Shown here one piece after another: positions 20,815 to 32,446 of a DNA stretch of 64,000 bases. The first letter of the stretch is position 1. Each line of letters starts with the position of its first letter. Both the position numbers and the translations under genes were made by a program. This DNA is from Rhizoclosmatium globosum. Lineage: Eukaryota > Chytridiomycota > Chytridiomycetes > Chytridiales > Chytriomycetaceae. The stretch is taken from positions 62,001 through 126,000 of the forward strand of contig MCGO01000019.1 in NCBI GenBank assembly GCA_002104985.1. Reading direction: 5' to 3'. The notes beneath the pieces were generated by a model. It saw only the letters and a program-made list of their open reading frames with translations, was not told the origin of the DNA and did no database searches.

Positions 20815-21228
20815 ACTTACCGGCGTTGTTGACTTAATATGGTATTTCTCATCATATTTCTAAGCACCCCTTGGCAACGAGGCGTGCCTTTAATTACCAC
20901 CGTGTTTGTTCCTTTTGTTTCACATGAAAACGAAACCTGTTCGCCTCACATCCACTTCGAATTTAACCATTGGAAGATACAGAAAGAGAGCAAGGACCGA
21001 TCTTGAATTCTTTTCTATTTGCTGCAAATAGCTTACAATAGTTCCTCAGCGTGCCTGAAGTGAAACACCGATAATTCCCCCCCAAAGCCACCTTGTATTT
21101 GTCTACACAATTACCGACACGTGCATGAAACTCACATTGATTTCGAAATCCGAAACAGTTGACCAAACGTATAAATTAGGTGGATGCAAGAAAGATGATA
21201 TGCAAAGAAAGTTGAATCAAAAACCAAT
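20815..21228. other. Intergenic, no gene seen
   Basis: AT-rich spacer between two plus-strand genes, holding the likely terminator of one and promoter of the next. No repeat or RNA gene was recognised. Confidence 0.5.
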
Positions 21229-22365
21229 ATGAAGTGGAACGCTCAAGAATCTGGCCGTTCGGAACGCCTTGCTCAACACAAGTTAGGTGAAGTGTCAAGC
21301 TTTTCCTGGGGGTTTCTGGTATATCTTTTGGTTCAAATCCCAATCTACCTATTCTGGTATCCAATTCACGTTGTTCGATCACTCTATAATGCTCTTGTAT
21401 CAATGCGGGAGGCTACTACTTCCGATGTAATGGACCTGATGTTTGAATCGTCACTTGTGATTCTCATCAGACAAGTGAAACAAGATCTCCCCTTGGAGAA
21501 AACCTCACCTGGCATGACCCGCGACCTCTACACCATGGAAGTTCCGGAGTGCAAGCTTGTTTTTACTGATCGTCAAGGACAGCCCTTTTATCTCAAAAGC
21601 TGGTCGATTGTATTCTCCATGTCTGGTGATGCTGACTACAAAAACGCAACGATTGAACGGTTCCTCGTCAATGACAAAGTCATCTACGGTATCCATGAAA
21701 TGTTTTCCGTTCTCGCTGTCTACTTGATTTTGGGGCATCACCCAAGAGCCCATATTACCGCCGAAGTCCTTCAACAAAAGATTGAACAAACCCGAATCCA
21801 CCAGCTCTACCCATCTCTCTTCATTACTCGAGCCTTACACACCGGCCTTCTCCACAGTTTGCAAGTCCAATCACGTACACGCCATTCGGAATCATCCCCT
21901 CCCAACTCAACGTTGATAAAACAGCCTTTTCGTGGACGAAGCACATAACTGGAATTCAATGAGTCACACGGAATCCATCTTTCCGTCACACGGTTCCATT
22001 CGTCCAGTTCCTTTGGAAAGCCCGTGAATCTTGTTTACGCCATACGCGACCACTCGGCCTCGACACCATCACGGAGAATACTTTTTCTTGACTACAGTCG
22101 TCCACGCCGTCGATCACGTAAACGTAGCACGGATCCTACACAACGTGAGATGCAGCATGGAACTCACGATCGATTTGGAGAAGGGGAAGGGAAGTTGAAT
22201 AGTACTTGGTATACGCTGTTTCGGTCTAGTGTGTTTTTCAAGACGTTTGTGGATTCGACAACGAATCCTTTGTTTTCAAACAAGATTTGTACGTTTGGTC
22301 GGGATACGGTGTATGGAAAGATTTACGCGGATTTGGTAAAGGAGAATGAGGATATGCGAATGTAG
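21229..22365 (+). CDS. Uncharacterised membrane-anchored protein
   Basis: I do not recognise the family. It starts MKWNAQESGRSERLAQHK and has one hydrophobic segment near residues 24-45 (SFSWGFLVYLLVQIPIYLFWYPI), then a soluble domain with LVFTDRQGQPFYLKSW, VIYGIHEMFSVLAVYLILGHH and HPRAHITAEV. One or two frame changes between about 21840 and 21960 separate the first 210 residues from the C-terminal part that ends ...DTVYGKIYADLVKEN at 22365. The histidine-rich LGHHPRAH could bind metal, but no known active site is matched. The single TM near the N-terminus suggests a type II orientation. Confidence 0.6.
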
Positions 22366-22518
22366 TTACTGCTAGCATTATGTATTAGTTATACAACGTT
22401 GTGTTTCATTGTTGCACCCCGTTCAAAAAAAAAAACTGCCTCTCCTATTGTTTCAGATTTGCATGATTATCTCTCTTTGTTTTCAAAACGCATCCTAATA
22501 AACGGGTTGCTCGAATAG

Positions 22519-23434
22519 ATGAATCAGACCAACATTGACACAGTTGCGTTAGCCGCCATTCTAAAGAGAGTTGAGATGGTGCTTAAAACACACAACAACT
22601 TGAAAATGGTTAACTTTGTGTCTTTCATAATGGCTCTTCCTATTCTGGGTACACTAATTTGGATCGAAACCCCATCACCAAGGCTTTCAAACTGTTTTAA
22701 GACGGCCTCTACTCCTTTCAATATCATACTGGCGCTTATTCTCGCGGTTGAAATAATTTATGCAATTCCTGTGGGAGATGCTTTGGCAGAACGGCTGAAC
22801 TGGGGAACAGTTTCCAACACATTGTATGTCGTCTTTAACATCTTGGTTCTAACGTGGACGACACATCGTGGTAAACCAATTATAAATTTAAGTTTTCCTT
22901 GGTTTCAAAAGTGGTTCAACGTGGTACCATTTATTTACTCTATTATGGGAATTGTGTTTCTCTCTCAATTTCCATCGCGTTGGGGCGAGTCACCTACAAG
23001 TATTATGTTTTCAGTATTGAGTATCGCAACTGGATCTTATGTAGTCCTAGTCGAATTATTCATTCTTGGAATATACTTAAAATACCTCCTTGTTTGCAAA
23101 CGAGAGGAGAGCGTGGACGTTTTTCGGCTTATTATTCTTTCTGGATATGGGATACTTTCATGTTTGGTCTTGATGGTCCTGGAAGTGATGATGGCGATAG
23201 CTGGAAACTTGCAAGGAGCGTCGCTTGAGGTCGCAATCGCATGTATATCTGGACAATTCATATGCCCATTATTATACACCTACATTCAACTTGGTATGAA
23301 ATTAGCTCTGTATCGAAATAAGGCCGATTCCAAAAACAACAAGAAATTGGCTGGAAACATGCTAAAGAATTAGCAAATGGAACCGCCCTTATGTCAATTC
23401 CACAAAAGAGAATGGTAAGAGTAATTCGAGACTG
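22519..23434 (+). CDS. 7-TM family protein, copy 1
   Basis: Seven hydrophobic segments are visible: NFVSFIMALPILGTLIWIE, TPFNIILALILAVEIIYAI, VSNTLYVVFNILVLTW, VVPFIYSIMGIVFLSQF, GSYVVLVELFILGIYLKYL, ILSGYGILSCLVLMVLE, and FICPLLYTYIQLGMKLALY. Signature blocks shared with the other copies are W.ETP.P after TM1, TPFN at TM2, TW(T/S)x.RG after TM3, GYG.(L/A)SC at TM6 and LYTYIQLGMK at TM7. No rhodopsin-type DRY or NPxxY motif is seen. The main frame stops at 23373, but a one-base shift extends it through HAKELANGTALM to about 23434. Probably a plasma-membrane receptor-like protein with a cytosolic tail; ligand unknown. Confidence 0.75.
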
Positions 23435-24600
23435 AATGCAATGCTACAAGGAGTTTCCAATCAACCTAATGTTGCTTATCGTTCACCCAAAGATTCTATA
23501 CCAATAAAAGTCTTTTTCTTCAAGCGCTTTATAAAGATATCGAATGAAGTTGATTGGATGACCATTGTTGTAACAATAAGGTTGCTTCCCTTTCCAGTTT
23601 CAATCCTCGCTATTATACTACAACACTCGCTCATAGGTCTACGCTTACTTGCCAAAAAGCACGGTACGAATCAGTACCCTGGTCCCTCCTCCATGGCTCC
23701 AATGATTCCAGGTACTGTCTGAAAGACCCAAGGTCTTCGCTCGCTAAGACACTAATCCCTGGCTGATGTAAATAAAGAACAATAAAAGAAATAACACATC
23801 GCTACGCTCTACCACTCCCTTCTAATGTTCCAGTAGTCCGTTACTGTTACATCATCCACTCCGCTCATCCGCTTATTACTCCCGAGGCAAGATCCGTTAC
23901 CCCCGAGAGACCCGACTTCGCTAACATTCCTGAACGCCTCGGTGCGCCACTATAGCCCTTATGTCCATAGTGTGGAGTCTACGCTGATAGTTCCAGTCGC
24001 CGCTGGCTTTCCACCGCTTCCTCTGTGCAACAGATCCATGGGTCAGCGTTCAAGCCTACAACCCATGGCAAGGCACGTGCTCCGTGGCCGGAGGAACCTG
24101 GGGTGCTCCACACACGCTAGCCCCAGCCCCCGCCATGCACACGTACCCCACACATCCAGCCTACTCGTTCAGTCCAAAGGTAGCCCACTCCTCTCTTCGA
24201 TTCGTCCCCTGCTACCTCCTTTGGTTCGCTAACCTGTAGTTCGCTAATCCGGCATCGGACTCCCTAACTCGGCCTTTCCCTTCGGTCGAGGTGACTTGTG
24301 TCTCGCTGATCCAGAGTACTCGCTCCGGCGCGTCTACCGTGAAACCGGCCTATGGTGGCGTCTCCCTAAGAGCGGCCACGCCCGTCTGTTACACGTCGAC
24401 GCCGTCGCTCGCTCGAGGTCCGTCTCGCTCTGGGCGACCTTGATCGACTCGCTCGCCTTTCAATTCGCAACAACTTTTTATTCCAATAATAGACACCGTT
24501 CTAATCTAAAGTCCCCAAACTAAAATTCCAAAAATAGATAAAGAAAACGTGTCAAGTCCAAGTCCGAACCAAACCCCAGAACGTGCGCCTGCACACGTTA
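23435..24600. repeat. GC-rich island, possible mobile-element relic
   Basis: After an AT-rich start, 23715-24475 is strikingly GC-rich for the region and repeats words such as TCGCTAA and CTCGCTC. It has an inverted repeat AAGACC-CA-AGGTCTT at about 23728. It begins TGTCTG and an in-phase CA pair occurs near 24474, so a solo LTR is one possibility, but no flanking duplication was confirmed. No coding region was recognised. It separates 7-TM copy 1 from copy 2. Confidence 0.35.
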
Positions 24601-24611
24601 CATGTTGTTCA

Positions 24612-25719
24612 AGATGAATGCAACTAAAGCCGAACCAAACCCCTACCAGGATCTGATAGCCGCACAGCTTAAACTAAGTAGCGTTTTATTTGCAGTCCAT
24701 CTTCTTGCCTTTGTCCCTCGCGGTTTTGATTCACTTTGAAATATCCACGTCAAAGCTGGACGCAATCGTGAAAGAGTATTCACGCCTTTCAACATACTTC
24801 TTGCGGCAATGATATTCATGGAATAATTAATCATGGCTATTTAATGGCCCATGATTTTGATTTTACTTCATGGCAAATGTTGCCCAACGTCTTATTCATA
24901 TTATTCCATATACTTATGTTAACTTGGACTGTACAACGTGGAATAACGATAATATCGATTTTATGGCCACGGCTGCTATGGTGGCTCCAACTTGTCCATA
25001 TGCCTTCACTGTTCTTGGTGTGGCTTGCCTGTGGCTTATGCCATACAGCGAAACCCCAGTAATGCTGCCGCGCTTGCATATTTAAGTTATGCATTTGGCA
25101 TTTATTTTTTTCGGTTGAACTGTTTGTCTTGGTCATTTACGCTCGATACTTACGGAAAGTATTCAAGAACTTGGATACAGCCAACCTGGAAGTGACGCCC
25201 TTTGTAATTGTGTCTGTTTATGGAGCAGTATCTTGTTTAGTTGTTCTCTTCTTGGAAGTACTGACTGGAGTAGCTGCCACATACACTGGAGCTGATATGA
25301 CTGTGTACACATTCGTCGCTTTTGGGCAGTGGATACTTCCGACTGTATATACCTATATCCAGTTACTTATGAAATGGGCACTTTTTCGAGATCGTTTAAG
25401 AAACGAGAAAGCAAAGGCATGCGCTCTCGAGCTTGCGAAAGAAATTGCATCAGGTATGCTTTCTCCACCATCAAGTAAACGTGATAGCGCGTGGGACAGC
25501 ATCAGAAATAGTAGAGTAACAAATCCTTATCCTGAATCAAATATGTCTCCCGATTCAGCGCGGCGTTTTAGGTCGAATATAGATCTAAATCAGGGAAGGC
25601 CAGTTTCTTGGGCTGGTATTCAAAATCAGGAACGACAACTAGGCCTATTTCTTATGCTGCTTCGTGTAGCGACATGGCACGTTAATTTACCCAATTGTCA
25701 AATATCTTTAAAAGAGTGA
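24612..25719 (+). pseudogene. 7-TM family protein, copy 2, decayed
   Basis: Starts as MNATKAEPNPYQDLIAA then enters TM1, but the ETP motif, TM2 and TM4-TM5 are broken by several one-base shifts and stops between 24700 and 25140. From 25129 the frame is intact: TM5 end YARYLRKVF, TM6 VYGAVSCLVVLFLEVL, TM7 ILPTVYTYIQLLMKWALF, then a tail with IASGMLSPPSSK and NQGRPVSWAGI, the family's shared tail motif. More damaged than copies 4-6, so probably a true pseudogene. Confidence 0.7.
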
Positions 25720-25930
25720 TTGAAGATTTATTGTATTGGATTTCAAATCTTGATTAAGCATGTCTAACTGGACGTTGCCTGATTAGCCTCATTCCATGAT
25801 ATACATTGGAACATTGTTTTTCATAGCTTTAATGAATAGTCTTTAAAACATGTCAAGCGAGTAAATTTTGGCTACGTTTGATTGGGAAAGGACAATGGTT
25901 TTCTCCAATATATGAAACAATATTTCAGCA

Positions 25931-27025
25931 TGAACCGCACAGAATCAGAGACAGAAACAACCTGCGTTTGTTCTTGATGACATAGATGTCACTTTATTCT
26001 GCGTTTATCTTCTGGCGTTTATACTTCTGGCCACTTTAATCTTCGTCGAAACCCCTCAACCAAAACTCTCACATCTCATCAAAACCACTGCAACACCGTT
26101 TAATACATTATTAGGCGCGATTATTTTGATGGGAATCCTTGGAACAGAGCCATTTACTACAACAGCTACGTTGTCAATGACGCCCATCTTTTGGTCTATG
26201 TATATTAACGTCCTATATCTTCTGTTTCATTTCTTTATTTATTATGGACTGTCCAACGTGGGTTGCCAATTATCAATATTCTCTGGCCAAAACTGCGAAT
26301 CGCCGTACAAGCTGTCCCGTTTATTTACTTGTTCTGTGATATCATTATAGTAGCGCTGATACCATTTGCGGACGAAATATTCCAAGCACCATTATTGCAT
26401 ATTACGATATTATAATTGGCGTATGTGTGGTTGCTTTTGAGGCGTTTGTTCTTTGGGTGTACATCCGTTACCTCCAAAAATGTCGGAGGAACTTGACCAA
26501 TTCTGTTCTGGACGTTTCTCAATTCGAATTGTTGCTTCATACGGCGCCGCATCATGCTTAGTAATACTGGTGTTGGAAGCATTAACTGCTCTGAACGGCA
26601 ATTATAATGGAGACACTTCAGCTGTGCAAATTTTTATCAATCTTGGACAGAATCTCTGCCCGTTACTATATACTTATATTCAGCTGGGAATGAAATGGCA
26701 CTTCATAAGGACAAACAGCGTACGGAGTCAGCGCGCATTAATGCGCTTGAGATCGCCAAAGAAGTTGCATCAGGTTTGCGAACACCTGATGCAAGTTCCG
26801 TCGAAGTGTAATGGGAATAATGGAATAGAGAGCACAGTTATGAATACATCGTCCTCTGCACTTTCGAATGGTAAACCAATAAGCCGTACCAATTTGGATA
26901 TGAGACAAGGAAGGCCTGTTTCATACTCTGGACTGCAGCCGCTAAGGCCCGTTTCACTATCTAGATTACAACAAAAACGACCTGCCTCGTTGGTTGGATT
27001 CGAACAATACAACAACAAATATTAA
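25931..27025 (+). pseudogene. 7-TM family protein, copy 3, frameshifted
   Basis: All seven TM segments can be found, in three frames. Start MNRTESETET; TM1 CVYLLAFILLATLIFVETP; TM2 TPFNTLLGAIILMGIL; TM3 WSMYINVLYLLFHFF; TM5 VVAFEAFVLWVYIRYL; TM6 SYGAASCLVILVLEAL; TM7 LCPLLYTYIQLGMKW. The tail repeats (R)PVSYSGLQ, RPVSLSRLQ and RPASLVGFE. Frame changes lie near 25980, 26250, 26370, 26520 and 26695. Closest in sequence to copy 4. Confidence 0.7.
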
Positions 27026-27196
27026 CTTAGAAAATGAAACGTGATTGGTGTATATCCAGGACACAGAAGAATAAAACTTACCATAACTTATACTTCAATA
27101 ACTTTGTGTTCAATTTATGACAAGAGATAGTTTCTGGCTTCCTTTTGATTGGAGGACTAAAATTGAAAAATTGATACGTCAAGTCCAGAGCAACAT

Positions 27197-28361
27197 ATGA
27201 ACAGCACAGATTTGGAGTCAGATACAAACTTGAGCTTCTTGAATATCAGCACATATTATGTTATATTCCCCCTTCATCTTCTTGCGTTTAAACTTCTAGC
27301 CATTTTAATCTTCATTGAAACCTCCCGCCCAAAACTCTCACATCTCTTCAAAGCCGCTGCAACACCGTTTAATCTCTTATTGAGTGCAATGATATTCATG
27401 GGAACTCTTGCAAGCGCTCCGTACTCCACAGAAACAATAGTATTGATGCCGCCCATCTTTTGGATCTTGTACGTCAACGCACTGTATCTTCTTTTTCATG
27501 TATCAATATTATTATGGACTGTTCATCGTGGGTTACCAATTATAAATATTCTCTGGCCCAAGCTTCGATACGCTGTACGAGCTGTTCCATATCTTTACTT
27601 CTTGTTTGTTATCATCTTATTGGCGTTGATAACATTTGCGAACGAAGGCATTACCAAAGCTTTTATTGCATATTATGATATATGCAGTGGGATATACGTG
27701 ATTGCCTTTGAGGCCTTTGTCCTTTGGGTATATCTCCGTTACCTTCAGAAAAGTCGTCGGAACTTGACTAGCTCTGTTCTTGAGGTCTCCCCTTTCGAAA
27801 TTATTGCTTCATACGGCGTCGCATCTTGCTTTGTCATCTTAGTATTAGAAGCATTAACTGCTTTGGGCGGTAATTACGAGGGAGATAATCTGACTGTGAA
27901 TATGGCTATTCTTCTTGGACAGCATACCTGTCCGTTATTATACATATACATTCAGCTGGGAATGAAATGGGCACTATATAAGGATAGGCAGCGAATCGAA
28001 GCGGCACGTTCAAATGCACTTGAAATGCAAAAAAGGTTGCATCTGGAATGCAGACCCCGGAAACGAGTGTTCGTCGGAGTGTCATAGAGAATAATGTATT
28101 TGAGAGTACAGAAATGACTGCATCGTCTTCTGGTCTTTCGAACTGTAAACCAAAGAGCAGATCCAATTTGGGTTGAGACAAGAAAGACCTATTTCATATT
28201 CTGGATTGCAGGAGCAAAAATCTGTCACCTTTTCCAGACTACAACAAAAGCGACCAGTTTCTTTCGCAGATTTAGAACCAGTTCAGCCTCAAAAAAGCAA
28301 CAGCTCAAACAATTTGTCCATGACTGTAGCTTCGACGCTGGAAAGGGAAATAAACGAATAA
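27197..28361 (+). CDS. 7-TM family protein, copy 4
   Basis: Best preserved member. ATG 27197 (MNSTDLESDTNLSF), an unbroken frame through all seven TM segments to about residue 283, with IETSRPKLSH after TM1, ATPFNLL at TM2, LLWTVHRGLPIINILWPK after TM3, SYGVASCFVILVLEALTAL at TM6 and CPLLYIYIQLGMKWALYKD at TM7. One base shift near 28035 moves the tail into another frame that continues to 28361 with RQERPISYSGLQ, SRLQQKRPVSF. Unknown function; probably a surface receptor or channel-like protein. Confidence 0.82.
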
Positions 28362-28539
28362 ATCAGATATTCCAATTATTTGGTAAACTATTGTTAAGAA
28401 GCAACTGTCCAAAAATAGGTATTCAATTCAGGTGAATATACTATCCATGCCTTGAGTAAAACCGTTGAAATCAACTTATTTGAGTCATCAGTAAAAATTC
28501 GATTCGTGAGGCATTGTTGTATGGTCCAAAACGAAAACA

Positions 28540-29631
28540 ATGAACGACACAACAGGCCAAGATACGGTTCAACTACTGGCATTTGTAGATGCTGTCATCG
28601 TCTATTGCGAAGTTCTGTTTCCATTATATCTACTGGCATTTGTTATCTTGGTTGCTGATTTATATTGAAACTCCGCCTCCGAAGATTTTAAACTGTGCGA
28701 AAACTATTTGGACTCCATTCAATGTTATTTTGGGATCTATAATCGTAATACAAGCTTTGGGGACCGCACCATATGAGGCAGAGTCAATGCCTGTGTTATT
28801 TTGGGTCATGTATTCAAACGCTCTATATTTTTGTTTCATATCTTGGTCTTGCTATGGACTGTGAATCGTGGACTTCCTGTCATTAACATACTTTGGCCCA
28901 GGCTTCGTGCATGGGTTCAAATCGTCCCATATTTGTACGGCATTATGGGTGTCATTATGTTGTCGCAGCTTCCTACCGTCAATGAACCGATGTCAAGAAG
29001 CATTATATCGTATTTAGATATTATAAGCGGCATATATGTGCTTGCATTTGAGTTGTTTATACTTGGGGTTTATGCCCTGTATTTGAGGAAAACTAGACGA
29101 AATTTGAGTGGATCAGCATTAGATGTTTCGCCATTTCAAATACTATCTGGATACGGAATCGCATCATGTTTTATAATACTTTTATTGGAAGCCTTAACGG
29201 CGGTCGCGGGGAATTATACGAGCCCAGATATAACAATTCGCTACGTACTGGCGTTCGGGCAATACTCGTGTCAAATACTCTATACATATATTCAACTGAG
29301 TATGAAATACGCGTTGCACCGAGACCGATTACGGAACGAGAAAGCTAACGAGATTGCAGTCGAAATAGCAAAAGAGATTGCGTCAGGTACACTGAGTCCG
29401 GACGCAAGCAGTGTCCAGCTCAGTAGCAGAGAAAGCAACATTATCTTGAGTCCCCAAAACACGGCAAGCATGACGTTTATCCCAAGAACACGATCCAAAA
29501 TGGATTTACGACAAGGTCGGCCCATTACATGGGCAGCTGGACTCCAACTAATGCAATCAAGACCAATATCGTATGCAAGCGAAGGATCCAACAATTGTGT
29601 TGCAACGTTTGATGTTCAGAATATGAAATAA
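28540..29631 (+). CDS. 7-TM family protein, copy 5
   Basis: Start ATG 28540 (MNDTTGQDTVQLLAF). Two single-base shifts near 28655 and 28845 break TM1 and TM3; from 28860 on the frame is intact. Blocks: IYIETPPPKI, WTPFNVILGSI, LLWTVNRGLPVINILWPR, SGIYVLAFELFILGVYALYL, GYGIASCFIILLLEALTAV, ILYTYIQLSMKYALHRDR. The tail is Ser-rich with IASGTLSPD and RQGRPITWAAGLQ and MQSRPISYAS, repeating the R-P-I/V-S/T-W/Y motif of the family. Confidence 0.78.
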
Positions 29632-29653
29632 ACTTTCAACGAGCCAAGCAAGA

Positions 29654-31540
29654 TGGCGTCTTCTTCTCCTGTTTCCCCTTCATCACCAACGCCCCCTTCA
29701 TCAATCGCAACACACCAATCGCAGCAACGCTCCAACGAACGAGTTTAACGCCGCGTGATTTGTCATCGTCGGCCAACCACGAGCGACACCGACTTCTCGC
29801 CACTGCGGATTTGGGCGAAGGAGCCCCTCGGCGGATTTCAGTTGACGACGACTTTGAGGATTTGTGGGGGGCAGTGGCGGTTATTGCAGCGCTGTTGGGC
29901 GTTGTTTGTGTTGCGTTTCTGCTGTGGCCGATTGTTTCGTACGACGAGAACAGGTGAATTACAAGGTGCAATGCCGTATGAATTGCAACTGACGTGGCTG
30001 TGTTGAGCAGGGCTGTGGTTGTCGGTGGGGCGAAGAGGTCCTGGTGCCGATTGATGCAAGGGACTTTGAACACGTCTCAGTTGCTGCTGATTGGCTAGTT
30101 GGATTCCGCGGCGACTGCCAAAGGGAACAACTCCTCTTTCAGGACAATTCGGAACAAGAAGAAAATCTAGACGCACCATCAGCATCGATCCGTGTCTTTT
30201 ACAACAACCCACTGCAATACCTTCGAATTCAACTTACAACCGACACTTCCTGTAAAACTTCTAAATACGACAAGGATTATTCATTCTCTGCTGTATCATG
30301 GCATATCATAGAGGGTGGGAATGTCACCGTCACCTGGGATTTTGATGGAGGGCGACCAGACTTCTTGTTCTTCAGTCTCAGACAGCGTTCGATATTTGGT
30401 CAGTGACATATGATTTTGTGGAAAAGTTGGTTTTATTTAATTCTTCATCGTCAGGATTCAAGACGCGTTTCCTCCAACAGCGTTCCAAGTTTACCACGAA
30501 TACTCGACAGCTTCCGGCTCATATACACTTTCGAATCTTCCAACAGACACATACTACTTCATATTTTCAGCGCCATCTTACTACTGGCCCTCTTTCGAAG
30601 CAAACGGTCACGCAAACTACTCTCTTAACCTCATGCAGTATGAAACAACGACATAACTCCTGATACCCCATCTGTAGTACAAGCATGCGAAATCCCTCTT
30701 CCTCCAATACATCGCTTCCTCCAGCTCTCCCCATCCAGTGTGGAAAACAGTCAAAAAAGTCTATTCCCTTCTCACATTCTCAACATTACCAAAACTTTCA
30801 ACCCCTGCCCCTCCGTTCACAATAACCCAACTCTGCCAAATACCTCTCCCTCTCCCATTCTATATCCAACAGTATACATTCTCCTCTCCTCCCCATCTCC
30901 ACTCCCACCCCTCTCAGGCGGAACAGGTTCTGGAAACCGCCCATCCTCGTCATCGCCCTACGACAACCACGGAACCATCGACCCACTCACATCAGTCCTC
31001 TTCTCTATCCACCCAACTTACAGACCGTCACGAGGTCCTTCTGCTGTTGTCTTTTTCATATGGGCCTTCTGCGCAGTGATTGGTCTCTCCGTAGGCGTCG
31101 CGCTCTCAATATTCTTGGTGGTTTGGGTCGTTGGCCTGCTTGTCACGTGGATTCGACGGGCGTTTGGGTTTGAGGATGAGCGAGGGAGTGATGATGGGGA
31201 TGACGAAGGGACGGAGCCGTTGCCTGTTACCAGCCCGTGTCGAGGCATATTTTGGATGGTGATGGGGAGGAGGAGGGGGAGGGACGTTGCCGCCCCGGAG
31301 TATAGTTCAGTTGATCCGTTAGTTGTTCGTGAGAGTGAAATGGGACGAGAAAGTAGGGAAGAGGATGTGGGTATGATTGGGATGGATGGGTCTGTTTTGT
31401 TGGAGAGGAGTAGTTTATTGGAGAGTGAGGAGCGGGAGCCTGTGCGAGGAGATGAACTGAGTCAATTTGAACAAGACGAGGATGCAGGGACAAACAACGG
31501 CGAGGGAAGCAACGAGGAAATAGAGATTGAAGTTCGATAA
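29654..31540 (+). CDS. Two-TM protein with extracytosolic beta-domain, copy B
   Basis: Paralog of the gene at 19245. Cytosolic start rich in Ser/Pro, with HERHRLLATADLGEG; first TM WGAVAVIAALLGVVCVAFLLW; an intron at about 29955-30010; extracytosolic strands VLVPIDARDFEHV, ASIRVFYNNPLQYLRIQL, YSFSAVSWHIIEGGNVTVTW and (other frame) DTYYFIFSAPSYYWPSF; second TM VVFFIWAFCAVIGLSVGVALSIF and a long acidic tail. The DYxxI/V...FY..P order and the YYxxFxxPSYxWP block match copy A. Single-base shifts occur near 29740, 30030 and 30400-30740. No known family assigned. Confidence 0.65.
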
Positions 31541-32446
31541 ACTGGCCAAATATATAAATTATGCATACTTTATCTTACCGGGTTTAAATTTAAAGAGCTT
31601 GTAGAGCGCTTTTCACTATAGTTTGAATAAATCCATTGTTCCATGGTTTCTAGGCTCGAATCCAGCCTCTCCTCCAGGGTGGTGGTTCTCCACCTTTTTT
31701 TTTGCGGAGCCTTTTTCGAACCTCGTCAACCACTCTGCAACCCTTCTTTCAACATCTCTCGATCCAATAAAAACATTTCGATCTCGATCGCTATCTCTTT
31801 GTCCTAAGCACTTAATATTTAATTCTTTGGGCTGTGTCTGTCTTGCTTCCTTTTTTGATCCACCGACAGCTATTGGCGCACTCTTGCCATGGACCTCAGA
31901 GCTGCTGTTGAAAGCAGTATCAAAGGAAAGGTATTTAGTTTATATATGTCTTAAGTCAAACGAGCCCATCTAGCTCGCTCTTATAAGTGGTTAAGAATTC
32001 AAGATCAACTTTTTAGCCAAAGGTCCCAGTTCCATTAATTGGTAAAGATTCACATTTACAAAAAGTTCTGCGTGGAGGCAATTTATTCTATTGCATTTTG
32101 GGACATTTGGAATCGAGTTGTGGCGCAGCTAACAACCTCGCATCTGATTGGTCGACACTGGTTTTCATACTTTTCCTGCATACTGATTTGGCGCTGTGCC
32201 CACAGTAATCTCGAAAAGAACATGTCTCACAGTCTACAGAAATTGGCACAAGAAATGAGAGTAAAATAATGAGAATGTGAAACGTAGCGGCAATAGCGGC
32301 AATGACGGAGATTCTCATCATGTGGCCTTCCAGATTTGGCAGGCCACATGACAAAAGCGGCAAAACAAAGCAGGGTTGAGGAGTCGATTCCTAACTCATG
32401 CGAAAAAGTTGGGTTTAAACCGCCACCCTGCCTCTCCTCTTTCGTT
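31541..32446. other. Intergenic with repeat fragments
   Basis: No supported gene. CCAGCCTCTCCTCCAGGG at 31669 and the nearby T-run resemble part of the foldback arms further right, so this stretch probably carries debris of the same repeat family. Short hydrophilic open frames here have no coding signature. Confidence 0.45.

Noticed and set aside
23942..24523. Open frames in the GC-rich island
   Set aside because: High GC depletes stop codons; residues are Pro/Ser/Arg-biased with no motif.
31623..31973. 116-codon frame after the second two-TM gene
   Set aside because: It overlaps repeat debris related to the foldback arms and shows no family features.
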